Positions 21,096-33,255 are shown, counted from the first letter of the stretch. The stretch is 64,000 nt of DNA from Ianthella basta (GCA_964019415.1 OZ025871.1:5702213-5766212); one strand, 5' to 3'. The notes: a model not told the origin generated them from the sequence alone. Program-made: numbers and translations.

Positions 21096-22286
21096 AGTAA
21101 GTGTTCTTTGGGACACTAGCTGGGGCACTCCTACCAACCTTGGCAGCTGATGACTGTTGACTTGATGCAATGTGCTAATAGTGTCAATATTTCACTGTAT
21201 ACAGTTGTGGTGTATGCAGTGCTCATCTTGAGTCATGCCTTGCCTTCAGGTACATAGACTGGTTTTGAATGTACAATACCAGAAATCATTCTTCCCTGTC
21301 ATTGTTGAAATGTAGTTTCTGCCAATGTTCTCATTCAAATTTGAGTTGTTTTAATTATTGATTTAATTATAAGATTGGGACCACTTAGCCAATGCAAGCT
21401 AATTTACAGGTTGCCATAAGAAAAGAAAAAGGAAAAAGTTTAACATTCATGCAATAGCCACTCATACACAAAAGAAGACAAACAAATTAGTCAAAGCTCA
21501 TGCATAAGATAAAATACCATGCGTGCATGAATTTTAGTAACAGAATTAAGAAAATGACAATTTAGAAAGCCTAAATGAAATGGCAGATTTGCCAAAATTA
21601 GAGCGAACTTTGTTCATGTACAGACGATTACTAGAGGATGCCCTTGTTGAGTAACTGTGACAGTTAGCAATAGGATTCACCAGGGCACAGATGTAGGTAT
21701 GGCACTTCCATTCTCTACAGAGCGAAGTAGGTGTCGGAGGTGGACACTCCTAACTTCCTCGAGCCATCCGAGTTGGGTTCGTGCTTCTAGTTTGAAATGC
21801 GGGTGATACTGTATCTGCCCATTAGAATTGTACATGTATTGTGGGGTGTTCTGCAGGGATCTCCATCTATCATGTCAGTAATGTGTTAACAGTAAGTGTT
21901 CTTTGGGACACTAGCTGGGGCACTCCTACCAACCTTGGCAGCTGATGACTGTTGACTTGATGCAATGCTAATAGTGTCAATATTTCACTGTATACAGTTG
22001 TGGTGTATGCAATGCTCATCTTGAGTCATGCCTATTGTTTGACATTTCTGTCAAAGTTCTTGTTCAAAGTTGCAGTCGCTGATTTGGTTGATCTTAAGTT
22101 CTTTCAATTGACCAGCTCTCAAATGGCTTGGTCTACAAAGAAGGAGAGATGTACTAGTAATAGATACTAAGTCACACATAAAATGACATAATATTTGATA
22201 ATATTGATATTGTTTGTAACTTAGCCTTTGCGGCTACATAATTTCCATTTCCTTCTAAGTGGTACTGCACCACCATCTCTCTGTCC

Positions 22287-22290
<4 letters not shown>

Positions 22291-22371
<81 letters not shown>

Positions 22372-22393
22372 GCGTGTGCGTGTGTGTGTGTGT
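22291..22393. repeat. (TG)n microsatellite, module 1
   Basis: About 100 bp of TG repeats with three CGTG interruptions near the right end. The homologous tracts in modules 3 and 4 lie at 32066 and 41017. Confidence 0.95.
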
Positions 22394-22974
22394 CATGTTA
22401 GCCTGTATCACTCCCTCGGGAGTGCAAACAGCATGGAAAGAGGGTATTTGTGTGGCATGCTGTCAAGTCCGTCACTGTTGCAATAACGTCCTTCTTTCTG
22501 CAATGACTATCGGTTGAACTAAACTTGCTAATGTTAAAGTATTGTGCAACTGATGTGCATTGCCCATTGTTTGACTCTTCTTTGCTGACTCTGAGCTTTA
22601 GCCTTTAAATGTGTTGCTCATTGTATGTACTCATGTTCTTTGCAGAACTGTCCAATTTTTCCTCTTTGTGTGACCGCTGGTGTGTTGCTTAAGCTACATC
22701 CTTCCAGACTTTCCTTTGTGACTTGTACTGTTCTAATTCCATTTGCACACCCTGCTACCTACACTCAGTCTACGTATTTCTCCTCCTTATACCCAATTTG
22801 TTCCCCTATCTCAAGTCTTCACCAGTCCACATCCCTGCAATGGGGTGACCTATTAGCATAGCTGCTTAGCCTTCACTCCTTCCTCTGTCTCATTGTAAGC
22901 CATCCCTCCTTTCACCACCTCCTGCTCTCGCAGACTGCATATTCTAGATATATGCTCGTGTCTACTTCATGCAG

Positions 22975-23204
22975 AGCCTAAGCCGTGACCTTCTGGACAA
23001 GATGGCTACATCACTAGCTCAGAACAAAGACAATGACAAAGATGGAATTGAGTTGTTTTGATTCCTATGGGAGGTCCACCCTGACACGTAATGAAGATGT
23101 CAAGCTATTCACCCACCACCTCCTGTTGGGCCTCAGCAACAACACTACATTGACAGATTTGTCACTGTGTCTACCAGAGCAGTGCTGGGAGTGGATTTGT
23201 GATG
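22975..23204 (+). pseudogene. LRR cassette 1, exon a (frameshifted)
   Basis: The acceptor (CTTCATGCAG|) and donor (GATG|GTGAGT) are intact, but the exon is 230 bp (3n+2) instead of 3n+1 as in the other cassettes. Compared with cassette 3 (41771-41981) it has one extra A in AACAAAGAC and 18 further bases. In the expected phase it reads SLSRDLLDKMATSLAQNKDN then stops within 30 residues. The downstream part (TLTRNEDVKLFTHHLLLGLS, NNTTLTDLSLCLP) is well kept in another frame. Either this cassette is skipped, or it is dead, or the assembly has an error. The fold expected is LRR (ribonuclease-inhibitor-like ALAQNKTL..L.L). Confidence 0.75.
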
Positions 23205-23741
23205 GTGAGTTGAATGACAGTGTTTGATGTGTCACACTGACCTTGTAAGCTGTGATCATTGTCTGTAAACTGTAATGTGTACAGCTTGTCATACATTGCC
23301 TTTAGTGGTCCAGGCTCTCTGCAACTAGTGCTGGTAATGATAATGACCAGTGCAGATACTGACTTGAAGGGTCTCAAAGCTGCTGTCCTTACAACCTGCA
23401 CTGTGTGCTACCTGGGTCCTAGTGTTTCATATTGCTGTAGCTTTTTAGTTGTCAGTGACAGCTTGATATTGCCCACTTGTGGTTTAATGTACTAATCACT
23501 CACACACCTGTCATTTCACTAGGATACTTACATACATGGGATTAATGCAAGTAGAGATTCACTCACTTGTTGTTGATGTAATAGTAATGGTAGTAGGTAA
23601 TTGTACTTGACTGCCAACCATGGCACAACCCATGCAGTTCTAACTGTGTTGTGGAAGGCTTAATTGTCAATGGTGTGTAAACCTTATAATGGACCACACT
23701 CACACTTGTAGCAGCTCATTTACAAACCTTTCTCTCTGTAG

Positions 23742-23872
23742 GCAATGTGGTGCAGAGGAGTGTGAAAAGGGTCACCTTATCACATGTCCCACTTGATTTG
23801 GTGTGTGGTGCTGTGGATTACTTTGAACATGTGGAAGAACTGAAGTGTGAGGACATCAAGGCCCCACAGCAG
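23742..23872 (+). CDS. LRR cassette 1, exon b
   Basis: 131-bp exon (acceptor CTCTGTAG|, donor CAGCAG|GTACGT), phase 1 to 0. Translation after the split codon: NVVQRSVKRVTLSHVPLDLV then CGAVDYFEHVEELKCEDIKA then PQQ. It is nearly identical to 42519-42649, and the intron before it has the same length (537 bp) as in cassette 3, so modules 1 and 4 parted recently. It pairs with the frameshifted exon a at 22975, so use in a full-length protein is doubtful. Confidence 0.7.
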
Positions 23873-24337
23873 GTACGTTTGTATATATTTTACATCCTTG
23901 TTGTGCATTACGTATGCAGAGTCGGCTAACTCATAAGAGGAATACAGATAACAAACACCTGCTGCCTTTGATTAGCACACATTAATGTAATACAAGCCAG
24001 CATGGCCTTTGGCAGTGCTCGCTCTATCTCATGTTACCGGCTGGACAGTGCAGGCTATCTTGTGCTGTTTGACTGGTTCCAATTGGCCAACATTGGTGGT
24101 ATGCATGGTGCCAACTGCACTTTGGTGACACTGGCTGGAAAGCGTCGATGTTGTCTGCACTGGCCTAGGCCCAACCATGCACATTCGTGCATGCACATAT
24201 ACTCACAAGTGTGTGAGCAACAGCAATGTACAGTAGCTGTAGGTGGCAAGGGCCCTGAGTATCAAAATGTGACTGTTTGTGCACAAGTGGTTTGGCTGGA
24301 ATGCGAGGAACTCACTACACACAGTGTTAGTGTACAA

Positions 24338-25467
24338 TTCAATAACCAAAATGGATACATCTCCAATACTGGAGGTCATCCCTATACTTATACACTGATA
24401 TGTTAGCATGGCAAGTAGTTAGTTATACGATATAGAAGCTATTTAAAATTATCTGTCCATCTTGAGCGTGGTCTTCCTCTTAGTCTCTTCCCCTCCATCT
24501 CTCCAACACAAACTTTCTTTGTTAACCTCTCATTGCTCATTTCTTCCAGTCTAACCCACCACTTCTCCTGCCTTCTCTTCACTGCATCCAAAACACTTTC
24601 TTGTCTCAACTTCTCCCTAATGTCTACATTTCTCATCCGATCCAACCTAGTCACACCTTCGATCCGCCTCAACACCTTCATCTGGGTGGCCTGCACTTTC
24701 AATTGCTGCTGCTTAGATAGAGTCCACGTCTCACAACCGTACAATAATGTTGGCATCACTGTGGCATTCACTACTTTCAGCTTAGTGCTCCTGCTCAATT
24801 CCTTCCTTCTCAGTACTACATCATTCAACCCTCCGATCACCCGTGTTGCACCCCCAATCCTTGCCTCTACTTCCTTCTCCATTCTCCCATCACTACTAAT
24901 CATCACACCCAAGTACGTCATTGCATCTACCTGTTCTATTACCTCTTCATCAATTTTGACTTCACATTCCTCTCTCTTCCTTGCAATCCTCATCACTTTA
25001 GTCTTTCTCCAATTCACCCTCAGCTCCCACCTGCTCAGCACATCACTCATCACCTGTAAATTGTGCTGTAGCCCTTCCACTGATTCTGCCATTACCACCA
25101 TGTCATCCACAAAAAGGAGTAGCCCTACATCACCAGTTGACAACTTCACCTCCCTCAGAAACTGCCTTCTTGCCTCCCTCGTCACGCTGTCGATAAACAC
25201 ATTAAAGAGCCATGGTGAGAGAGTGCAACCCTGCCTCACACCTCTATGCACCTCAAACAACTCTGATTCCATTTCCCCAACTTTCACCTTGGCCCTTCCG
25301 TTGACATACAGTGCCTGAATTGCTCTTAATAGCCTTCCTTTCACCCCATAAGCATATAGCACTTTCCACAACTTTTCCCTGCTTACATTGTCGTATGCCT
25401 TTTCCAGATCCACAAAAGCCATGTATGTTTTCCTATCTTTCTCGATGGTTTTCTCCACAACTTGCTT
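24338..25467 (-). mobile_element. RTE-like LINE, 5'-truncated, with 14-bp TSD
   Basis: Insertion bounded by a perfect target duplication GTGTTAGTGTACAA (24324-24337 and 25468-25481). The sister modules (about 28825, 39372) show the uninterrupted site. The 3' end is at low coordinates. The whole remaining coding part is open (24439-25458), so the insertion is young. The 5' half of the LINE (endonuclease and first RT blocks) is absent, as in typical truncated copies. Confidence 0.9.
24439..25458 (-). CDS. LINE reverse transcriptase, C-terminal 339 residues (RTE-like)
   Basis: Reverse transcriptase of a non-LTR retrotransposon, truncated at its N-terminus by the insertion. It starts within RT motif A (YMAFVDLEKAYDNVSREKLW, residues 12-31), then GVRQGCTLSPWLFNVFIDS (73-91), catalytic LLLFVDDMV (113-121), TYLGVMISSDG, and the thumb/C-terminal region NATVMPTLLYGCETWTL, ending in RLRGRPRSRWTDNFK. 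It is related in sequence to the broken LINE at 56.3-58.1 kb (both keep MRNVDIR-like and RGRPR..W blocks). The clade call (RTE) rests on the GISLLSVPGKVYA-like block of that relative and on the C-terminus. It is not part of the NLR gene. Confidence 0.9.
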   Translation of the reverse strand: MEKTIEKDRKTYMAFVDLEKAYDNVSREKLWKVLYAYGVKGRLLRAIQALYVNGRAKVKVGEMESELFEVHRGVRQGCTLSPWLFNVFIDSVTREARRQFLREVKLSTGDVGLLLFVDDMVVMAESVEGLQHNLQVMSDVLSRWELRVNWRKTKVMRIARKREECEVKIDEEVIEQVDAMTYLGVMISSDGRMEKEVEARIGGATRVIGGLNDVVLRRKELSRSTKLKVVNATVMPTLLYGCETWTLSKQQQLKVQATQMKVLRRIEGVTRLDRMRNVDIREKLRQESVLDAVKRRQEKWWVRLEEMSNERLTKKVCVGEMEGKRLRGRPRSRWTDNFK

Positions 25468-27121
25468 GTGTTAGTGTACAACCATAAACAAACAGTGGGA
25501 AGTGAGGTGAGCCCCACTGGCCACAGTAAACATGTTCAGAAGACATGGCACATGAAGGCAATGAAGAAAGCATAACTTGTGCATTGCCAGTTTGCTGGCT
25601 TCTGATCGAGTGGATCCATGTGTGCACCTTTTGCTAAACATTCACAGTACACATTTGACCACTTGTGCATAGACTACCTTGCTGTGTTCAGTCCAGCACT
25701 CCATTTAGAATGTGAACAGCATACTTCACTCAAACCAACACACAGTGGACATACTGAAGCCATGTGTGCACTTGTGGCCTACAGACTGATTTACCCATGG
25801 TGGCAGCTGGTGTGTAATTATATAATGGGCCTGCACTAATCTTCACAGCAAGCAATATTTGCAGTGTCTAGTACAACTCTCAATACTCTCATTTGTAATG
25901 TGTTCCCTGGGAACAGCATGGACCTCTACTGCCAGTCAGTGCAATTTTGCCTGCCTTGTTGCAGAAGATGGCTTTTATTTTGAGTGCACATTACTTTCTC
26001 AGTTCATCGAAAGTTATTAGGAGCAGTAATGTATTGGTTTAGTGGTAGTACAGTCAAACGTTAGCATAGGCGTTGGAGCACTTTTAAAATGGATGGGTAA
26101 CATTAAAAGTGCTTCGCTCACTTATACATAGATATCTAGCTTTATGCGATTACTTAAGTCTGCTACTAAGTTGGGATGATAAAGAACAGTCTCTGTGAGG
26201 TGTATAATTAACAGTTGACAAGTTTGTAGTACAGTAGTTCAAAGTTGGCCAAATACTCTAGAACTGTGCAGGTCTTTAGGCTGTAAGCTAACTTATTCCT
26301 CTAAGCCTGCTTAGCCTGCTGCTGCATCTCCATTCTGCACTTAAATCATCCACTGGCACTTGGCTTGTGACGATGTAAGGCTGTAGTATGTAACAGTGGA
26401 CACAACGTGTCCACTGTTACATACAACAATGCATGGAATGGCTTCCTACTGTAGCCAGTTTGGTACACCAGCCAAGTTCATCACCATGATCTGGCCTAGG
26501 TCTATTGGAATCGAAAGAACAGAAGTAAAAGCAGCACTTTGGAAGATCTGTACCGACTAGGGCTCCCCAGATCAGCATAGTCCTTGGGCACCAGGACTGT
26601 GAGGTGTGAGAAGACTGAGGGGGCCTGTTCCCTTCTAAGAAAACTGGAGGGGGCACTGACTTGGACACTAACACTGCTACTCTACACTTCACTGAGTAAG
26701 GGTCTATTAAATTGCGTTGGTGGAAAGTAATTATGCAATTCTGTTATGTCCTTTCTCTCTGCCCTCTAATGAGTGCATTGTTGTACATAAGATTATCTGT
26801 AGTTGTCTCCTCTATGTACAGTGCTGCTGAAGGTAAAAGCTAATTTTTCTGCATTTGGAAGTTGTTGTTGAAGTTGATACTTCAGCATACGTAGTGCCTC
26901 TAAAATCAGAGGCACCGGGACATGATAGCTCCAGAGGTTATCACTCAGTCACCTTGTCCACATCCTCTAATCTAGTCATGTTTGGCAAATGCATCTTGTA
27001 CCTTTCCCTTCCATGTGTGCAGCATGCTATGGTGTTTTGTGTCTGCTTAATAAGTGAATGTAGTGTGTTTTTGACATGCCATCTTATGGCCCTGTGTGGC
27101 GCTGTATGTATCCGCTGTTTG

Positions 27122-27141
27122 TGACGTCATTAAAATGGCAA
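27122..27141. promoter_or_regulatory. CRE + ATGGCA box, module 2
   Basis: TGACGTCATTAAAATGGCAAG. The CRE is perfect; the ATGGCGG box has changed to ATGGCAA. Confidence 0.4.
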
Positions 27142-28045
27142 GAGGTCACACGGGCGGTCGCAAGGGACAAGAGAAGTCGAACTTCACACAGAGCTCGCAC
27201 GTTGTCTGTGATTGAAACTTACAAGAAGCAACCTGGTGTAGAGGTATCGAATGCGTTTCGGTTTTTTATCCGTCAGCGCTGTTTCTCACGGTGATTTACG
27301 GAAATTCGCAGCGAAAAAAGTTGGATAGCCCTCTGTTGCAGCGTGTCATTTCCTCCTGCTGCCAGCAACCATCCTACACCATATGTCTGTGAAGATTGTG
27401 AACAGGAATGGCCACACCTCTGGCCCAGGGAAGGCCTGCTTGAGGCTAACCACTTCAATCTTTTGTTGGACTGCGTCGCACTGGCACCTTTCTATAGTGC
27501 CCTACGCCCTATAATTGTGCAAGGACTACCGAAGAAGAACACAACAGCTAACCTCACTGCCTGCATTATCAGCATTTGTAGAGCCAGAGAATCAAAGATA
27601 GAGGGCATTAGAGGCAGTGTGTGGTAAGTTTAATTCCCACTCCATTGCTACGTATCTTGTCCACCCTCCAGACCTCCTTCCTTCCATTTACACTCTCAAC
27701 ACTCCATGGCATTTCTCATACACCTCACAATTGTTCTTTCTCTCAAGCCTCTTCCTCATCACTCCTACTGCCAGTGCCTACTTCCATCTCTTGCCTGTTT
27801 TCATTCCTCACACAGTCCAAGCTAGTCACTTACAAGCACTAACAGCTTTCAACTCTGTAGGCCTTCAATAAGGAATAAGTGCTTTCTAGTTTTGAAATGA
27901 TTCCTCGCCACACCCACTGCTGTCAGTGCCTGGTTGATTCCCATCTCAGTATGGCCCAACTACTCTATCCATTCCAATCGGGATTCTGGCCCCACAATGC
28001 CAGCAACTGGTACCTAACCTTTGACTGAGGTTTACTTGTTGGTGT

Positions 28046-28510
28046 CGGATTTCGGACTCTCGCCATCTCTTCTGGTCGTTCTTGCGCTGCGCAATCAAGC
28101 ACCGAACGTTTTGCGAAGTTACGCACCATTTTGGTGTGTGACCAGAAAGCTACCACGTACCACATCGCGACAAGAACGAATGCAGCCGGCTGTCCAGCAG
28201 CTAGAGCGGCTCCTAGGTTCTTTTCTGGGTCACAGAAGTGCCAGCAAGTAAAATACAAGCGTTCGCTTACCGTTCTCGTCTTCTTCGGCTGCACACGCTT
28301 GCGAAGAATCTAGAGCTGGGCCACGAACACCCCATAGCCTTCTTAAGGAACAGCACCATGGAATGCAACACCCAATGTCGACATTTTGCGCGAGGAAAGC
28401 CAGGAAAGCCACGGAAAAACAAAAGTACGGGGCTTGTACGTAGCCGCCATTTTTAAGTTGGGCTCACAGTACACGAGCGCGAAGTTTGAAATTGGGTCCT
28501 AATGGGTTAA
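28046..28510. repeat. GC-richer insert shared with 43663-44138
   Basis: 465-bp segment that replaces about 80 bp of the normal module (the stretch TACTATATTATTT...TCTAATCATTAAA in other modules). It starts CGGATTTCGGACTCT and ends GGTCCTAATGGGTTAAA, with no terminal repeats seen. On the minus strand there is an AAAATGGCGGCTACG start context at 28450, short open frames, and a good donor (GAGAACG|GTAAGCG, about 28275). It may be a captured promoter and first exon of a host gene. The second copy sits at the same place in the partial module at 43.3 kb, so the insert was copied with its module. Confidence 0.6.
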
Positions 28511-30383
28511 ATGGCTACGCACAATGCATGTCAATCCACAAGCTGTGAATTGGACCATATCTTGCATTCCTGCACCAAAGCTGTCTCTGTGTCATTGCCA
28601 ACATTGGTGGTATGGATAGTAACAACTGCAAATAGGTGACACTGGCTGGCTGCAGGTGTTGTCTGCACTGGCCTAGGCCCAACCATGCACATTCGTGCAT
28701 GCACATATACTCAAAAGTGTGTGTGTGCAACAGCAATATACAGTAGCTGTAGGTGGCAAGGGCCCTGAGTATCAAAATGTGACTGTCTGATACATTTAGC
28801 TGGCACGTGAGGAACTCACTACACACAGTGTTAGTACATGACCATAAACAAACAGTGGGAAGTGAGGTGAGCCCCACTGGCCACAATAAGCAAACAGAAT
28901 ATGATAATGTGTATGAATGTGGAAGGATTTCAGGTAATCAACACATCTAGCAAGCTTGGAAGATTGAAGAAGTATTAACGTCACAATTTGCTAGTTATCT
29001 GTGTATTTGGTATGTCTGGTATCCCACTCTAACATGTTCAGTAGACATGGCACATGAAGGCAATGAAGGAAGCATAACTTGTGCATGGCCACTTTTTGGC
29101 TTCTGATCCAGTGGATCCATGTGTGCACCTTTTGCTAAACATTCACAGTACACATTTGACCACTTGTGCACAGACTACCTTGCTGTGTTCAGTCCAGCAC
29201 TCTATTTAGAATGTGAACAGCATACTTCACTCAAACCAACACACAGTGGACATACTGAAGCCATGTGTGCACTTGTGGCCTACAGACTGGTTTACCCATG
29301 GCGGCAGCTGGTGTGTAATTATATAATGGGCCTGCACTAATCTTCACAGCAAGCAATATTTGCAGTGTCTAGTACAACTCTCAATACTCTCATTTGTAAT
29401 GTGCTCCCTGGGAACAGCATGGACCTCTACTGCCAGTCAGTGCAATTTTGCCTGCCTTGTTACAGAATTAAGATAGCTTCTGTTGTGAGTGCACATTCAC
29501 ATGACTTTCTGAGTTCATTGAAAGTTAGGAGCAGCAATGTTGTATTGGTCTAGTGGTAGTACAGTCAATTGTTAGCATAGGCGTTGGAACATGCACTATT
29601 AAAGGTGGGCAAATACGCTAGAACTGTGCCAACTTTAGGCTGTAAGCTGACTGCTTCCTCTAAACCTGCTTAGCCTGCTGCTGCATCTCCATTCTGCACT
29701 TAAATCATCCACTAGCACTTGGCTTGTGACGATGTAAGGCTGTAGTATGTAACAGTGGACACAACAGAGAAGTAACGCATGGAATGACTTCCTACTGTCA
29801 CCAGTTAGGTACAACAGCCATGTTCATCACTATGATGCAATGTACAGTAGCTGTTGGTGGCAAGTATCAAAATGTGACTGTCTGATACATTTAGCTGGCA
29901 CGTGAGGAAATCACTATACCCAATCAAACTCACTACACACAGTGTTATTGCATGACCATGAACAAACAGTGGGAAGTGAGGTGAGCCCCATAATCTTGCC
30001 TAGGTCTTTTGTAATTGAAAGAACATGAGTAAAAACAGCACTTTGGAAGATCTGTACCGGTTGGGGCTCTCCAAATCAGTACCAGGACTGTGAGGTGTGA
30101 GAAGACTGAGGGGGCCTGTCCCCTTCTGAGGAAACTGGGGGGGGGGAGGGGGGGAGGGGGACATCTGAAATCAGAGGTATTGGGACATGATAGCTCCAGT
30201 TGTCACTCATTCACCTTGTCCACATCCTCCAATCTAGTCATGTCTAGCACATGCATCTTGTAACTTTCCCTTCGATGTGTGCAGCATGCTATGGTGTTTT
30301 GTGTCTGCTTGATAAGTGAATGTAGTGTGTTTTGACATGCCATCTTATGGTCCTGTGTGACGCTGAACGTTGTCCGCTGATTG

Positions 30384-30403
30384 TGACGTCATTAAAATGG
30401 CGG
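30384..30403. promoter_or_regulatory. CRE + ATGGCGG box, module 3
   Basis: TGACGTCATTAAAATGGCGG, as in module 1. Confidence 0.45.
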
Positions 30404-32065
30404 GAGGCCATGCGTGGTCACGGAGACAAGCTTAAGAGGAATCGTACTACACAAAGCTCTCACGTTGTATCTCATCGAAATATACCACAATCCACCAAGT
30501 GTTGAGGTCTCGACAGCGTTTCGGTTGCTTGTCATCAGTCAGTGCCACTTCTCACGGAAGTTCGCAGCAAATGAAGTTGGATCACCCTCTGTTGCAGCGT
30601 GTCGTTTCCTCCTGTTGCCAGCAACCATCCTACACCATATTTCCTGGGCCTGTGAGAATTGTAAACAGGACTTGCCACACCTCTGGCCCACGGAAGGCCT
30701 GCTTGAGGCAAACCACCTCAATCTTTTGTTGGACTGCGTCGCACTGGCACCTTTCAATTGGTTGAATTACTGTCCTACGCCCTATAATTGTGAAAGGATT
30801 ACTGAAGAGCAACACAGCAGCTAACCTCACTGCATGCATTCAGATACTTTGGAGAACGAGAGATGTGGGTCATTAGAGGCAGTGTGTGGTTAGTTGTAAT
30901 TCCACTCCATTGCTAGGTATCTTGTCCTCCCTCCGGACCTCCTTCCTTCCGTTTGCCCTCTCAACACTCCACGGCAAACCTCATACACCTCACAATTGTT
31001 ACTTCTCTCAAGTCCTCTTCCTCATCACTTCTACTGCCAGTGCCTACTTCCATCTCTTGCCTGTTTTCATTCCTCACACAGTCCAAGCTAGTCACTTTCA
31101 AGCACTAACAGCTTTCAACTCTGTAGGCCTTCACTAATGAATAACTGCTTTCTAGTTTTGAAATGATTCCTCACCCCACCCACTGCTGTCAGTGCCTGGT
31201 TGATTCCCATCTCAGTATGGCCCAACTACTCTACCCATTCCAATTGGGATTCTGGCCCCACCACTCCACTGACATTTCACTGCTTCACAATGCTAGCAAT
31301 TGGTACCTAACCTTTGACTGAGGTTTACTTGTTGGTGTACTATATTATTTTGATGTGGCTAACACTTCTGACACTGCCGACCACTGTCTAATCATTAAAG
31401 GGCTAAGCACCATGCATGTCAATCCACAAGCTGTGAATTGGATCCAATCTTGCATTCCTGCACCAAAGCTGTCTCTGTGGGTGATACTGTATCTGCCCAT
31501 TAGAATTGTATTGTGAGGTGTTCTGCAGGGATCTCCATCTATCATGTCAGTAATGTGTTAACAGTAAGTGTTCTTTGTGACACTAGCTGGGGCACTCCTA
31601 CCAACTTTGGCAGCTGATGACTGTTGACTTGATGCAATGCTAATAGTGTCAATATTTCACTGTATACAGTTGTGGTGTATGCAATGCTCATCTTGAGTCA
31701 TGCCTTGCCTTCAGGTACATAGACTGGTTTTGAATGTACAATACCAGAAATCATTTTTCCCTGTCATTGTTGAAACCCAGTTTTATTTTTCTGCCAAAGT
31801 ACTTGTTCAAATTTGCTATTGCTGATTTGGTTGAAACTGTATCTTAATTAAGCTCCTTCAATCGTCCAGTTCTCATATTGCTTGGTCTACAAAGAATGAG
31901 AGATGTACTAGTAATGGTTAATAAGTGACACATAAAAATGCCATAAAATTTGATGCTAAAGTGTTGGAATTGTACTATAATGTAGCCATTGCAGCTACAT
32001 AATTCCATTTACTGCTAAGTGGTACTGCATCACCATTTCTCTGTCCATACTCTTCTATCAGTTTC

Positions 32066-32115
32066 TGTGGGCATGCGTGTGCGTGTGCGTGTGCGTGTGC
32101 GTGTGTGTGTGTGTC
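32066..32115. repeat. (GCGTGT)n/(TG)n microsatellite, module 3
   Basis: GCGTGT repeats followed by TG repeats, at the same module position as 22291 and 41017. Confidence 0.9.
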
Positions 32116-33006
32116 CAGATCACAAATCCAGATCACAAAAGCATAGATGGGGATGCGGCCCAGAACAGATACTCTGATGTCGTCACTCAAGGCCAAACCC
32201 CACCTCCCTCATCTCATGGGTCTTGCAAGCCCATAGATGAGTACCCCTACTGCACCGAGGGCGTCATGCGACTGGGGTGATATATAAGGCTGTCTGTGGT
32301 TGTGTGTATACCTTTTGGGGTAACTAGCACAAGCTGAGAGAGGGCACAGCATTAGGTCTTCTGATGTACTCATGTTCTGTGCAGAACTGTCCAATATTTT
32401 CCTCCTTGTGTGACTGCTGGTGTGCTGCTCAAGCTGCACCTTCCAGACTTGTACTGTTCTAATTCCATTTGCACACCCTGCTACCTACACTCAGTCTACG
32501 TATTTCTTCTGCTTATACCCTGTTTGTTCCCCAATCTCAAGTCTTCACCAGTCCACATCCCTGCAATGGGGTGACCTATTAGCATAGCTGCTTAGCCTTC
32601 ACTCCTTCCTCTGTCTCATTGTAAGCCATCCCTGTGAATGGCATGAAACAGAATAATTATGCTTCCATTTGTGATTTCATCATTAGTGGGCCACCAAATA
32701 CCCACTCACACCTGACCATGATACCTTGCAGCTTATAGTACCATGTATGCACTGACGGTACTTAAGAGAGTCGCCTACGTGACAATAATTGTAAATAGAT
32801 GGAAATGTGGGCAAGGAATGTAATGTGATGGATTTTACCAAATCCACTAAACTGCTAAGACTAAGACGTGTTGTGTACTGTTAAGATCCCTGCCAATATT
32901 TCCCACTATATGGTTCTTCCTAAGTCTCTGTCTCAACCTGGGTGCTCTTCCACATTAATCAATTGCCTAATTTCTTGCAATTTCACAGTTTTTCCCGTCA
33001 TTGTAG

Positions 33007-33223
33007 ATACTAAGCCCTGAACTTCTGAGCAAGATGGCTGCAGCATTGGCTCAGAACAAGACATTGAAAGTGCTAAGACTGAATAGTGCTCAGCGGGAAC
33101 ACCTGACTCAATCTAAAGTTATGAAGGAGTTTATTGAACATCTCATGCTGGGTGTCTCTCTGAACACCACCTTGGAGAGAGTGGATCTAGAATTTCCTCC
33201 ATGGCTGTTAGGCCACATCATGT
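33007..33223 (+). CDS. LRR cassette 2, exon a
   Basis: 217-bp exon (acceptor CATTGTAG|, donor CATGT|GTGAGT), phase 0 to 1, open throughout. Translation: ILSPELLSKMAAALAQNKTL, KVLRLNSAQREHLTQSKVMK, EFIEHLMLGVSLNTTLERVD, LEFPPWLLGHIMC. The ALAQNKTLKVLRLNS block is a ribonuclease-inhibitor-type LRR (L..AL..N.TL..L.L), the ligand-sensing half of NLR proteins. It is most like cassette 4 (53241) and less like cassettes 1 and 3. The first codon completes cleanly from a phase-0 junction and joins exon b at 36703 through a split Cys codon. Confidence 0.8.
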
Positions 33224-33255
33224 GTGAGTTACTATTGCAGTGTTGGGCTCTCTTT

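Larger units (their letters stand above)
19115..26000. repeat. array module 1 (complete)
   Basis: First of about six tandem modules. Order inside: TAGTATGTAACAGTGGACAC start (19115); CRE plus ATGGCGG box (19942); degenerate CR1-like LINE scrap (20462-21095); (TG)n (22291); cassette exons (22975, 23742); tail with TTCACTCAAACCAACACACAG (about 25727), interrupted by an RTE-like LINE (24338-25467). The CR1-like scrap is recognisable by GFWPHHSTDISLLHNADNW and an LQGSPSIMS motif, standing for the usual GFRPGHST and VPQGS of CR1/L2 reverse transcriptases. Confidence 0.8.
26383..29600. repeat. array module 2 (no LRR cassette)
   Basis: Starts like module 1 (TAGTATGTAACAGTGGACAC), keeps the CRE box (27122) and the CR1-like scrap (27644-28020), then a 465-bp insert (28046-28510), and resumes in the module tail (GGCAAGGGCCCTGAGTATC, about 28757; TTCACTCAAACCAACACACAG, about 29227). 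The (TG)n tract and both cassette exons are missing. Confidence 0.75.

Noticed and set aside
22172-22411. Histidine/threonine- and cysteine/valine-repeat proteins over the (TG)n tracts (also 41005-41258)
   Set aside because: They are translations of microsatellites in several frames, with no other coding signal.
24002-24406. 134-residue plus-strand open frame beside cassette 1
   Set aside because: It runs across the LINE insertion edge at 24338 and the sister copy in module 4 is interrupted, so it is a chance frame.
24533-25318. 261-residue plus-strand frame
   Set aside because: Antisense shadow of the LINE reverse transcriptase at 24439-25458.
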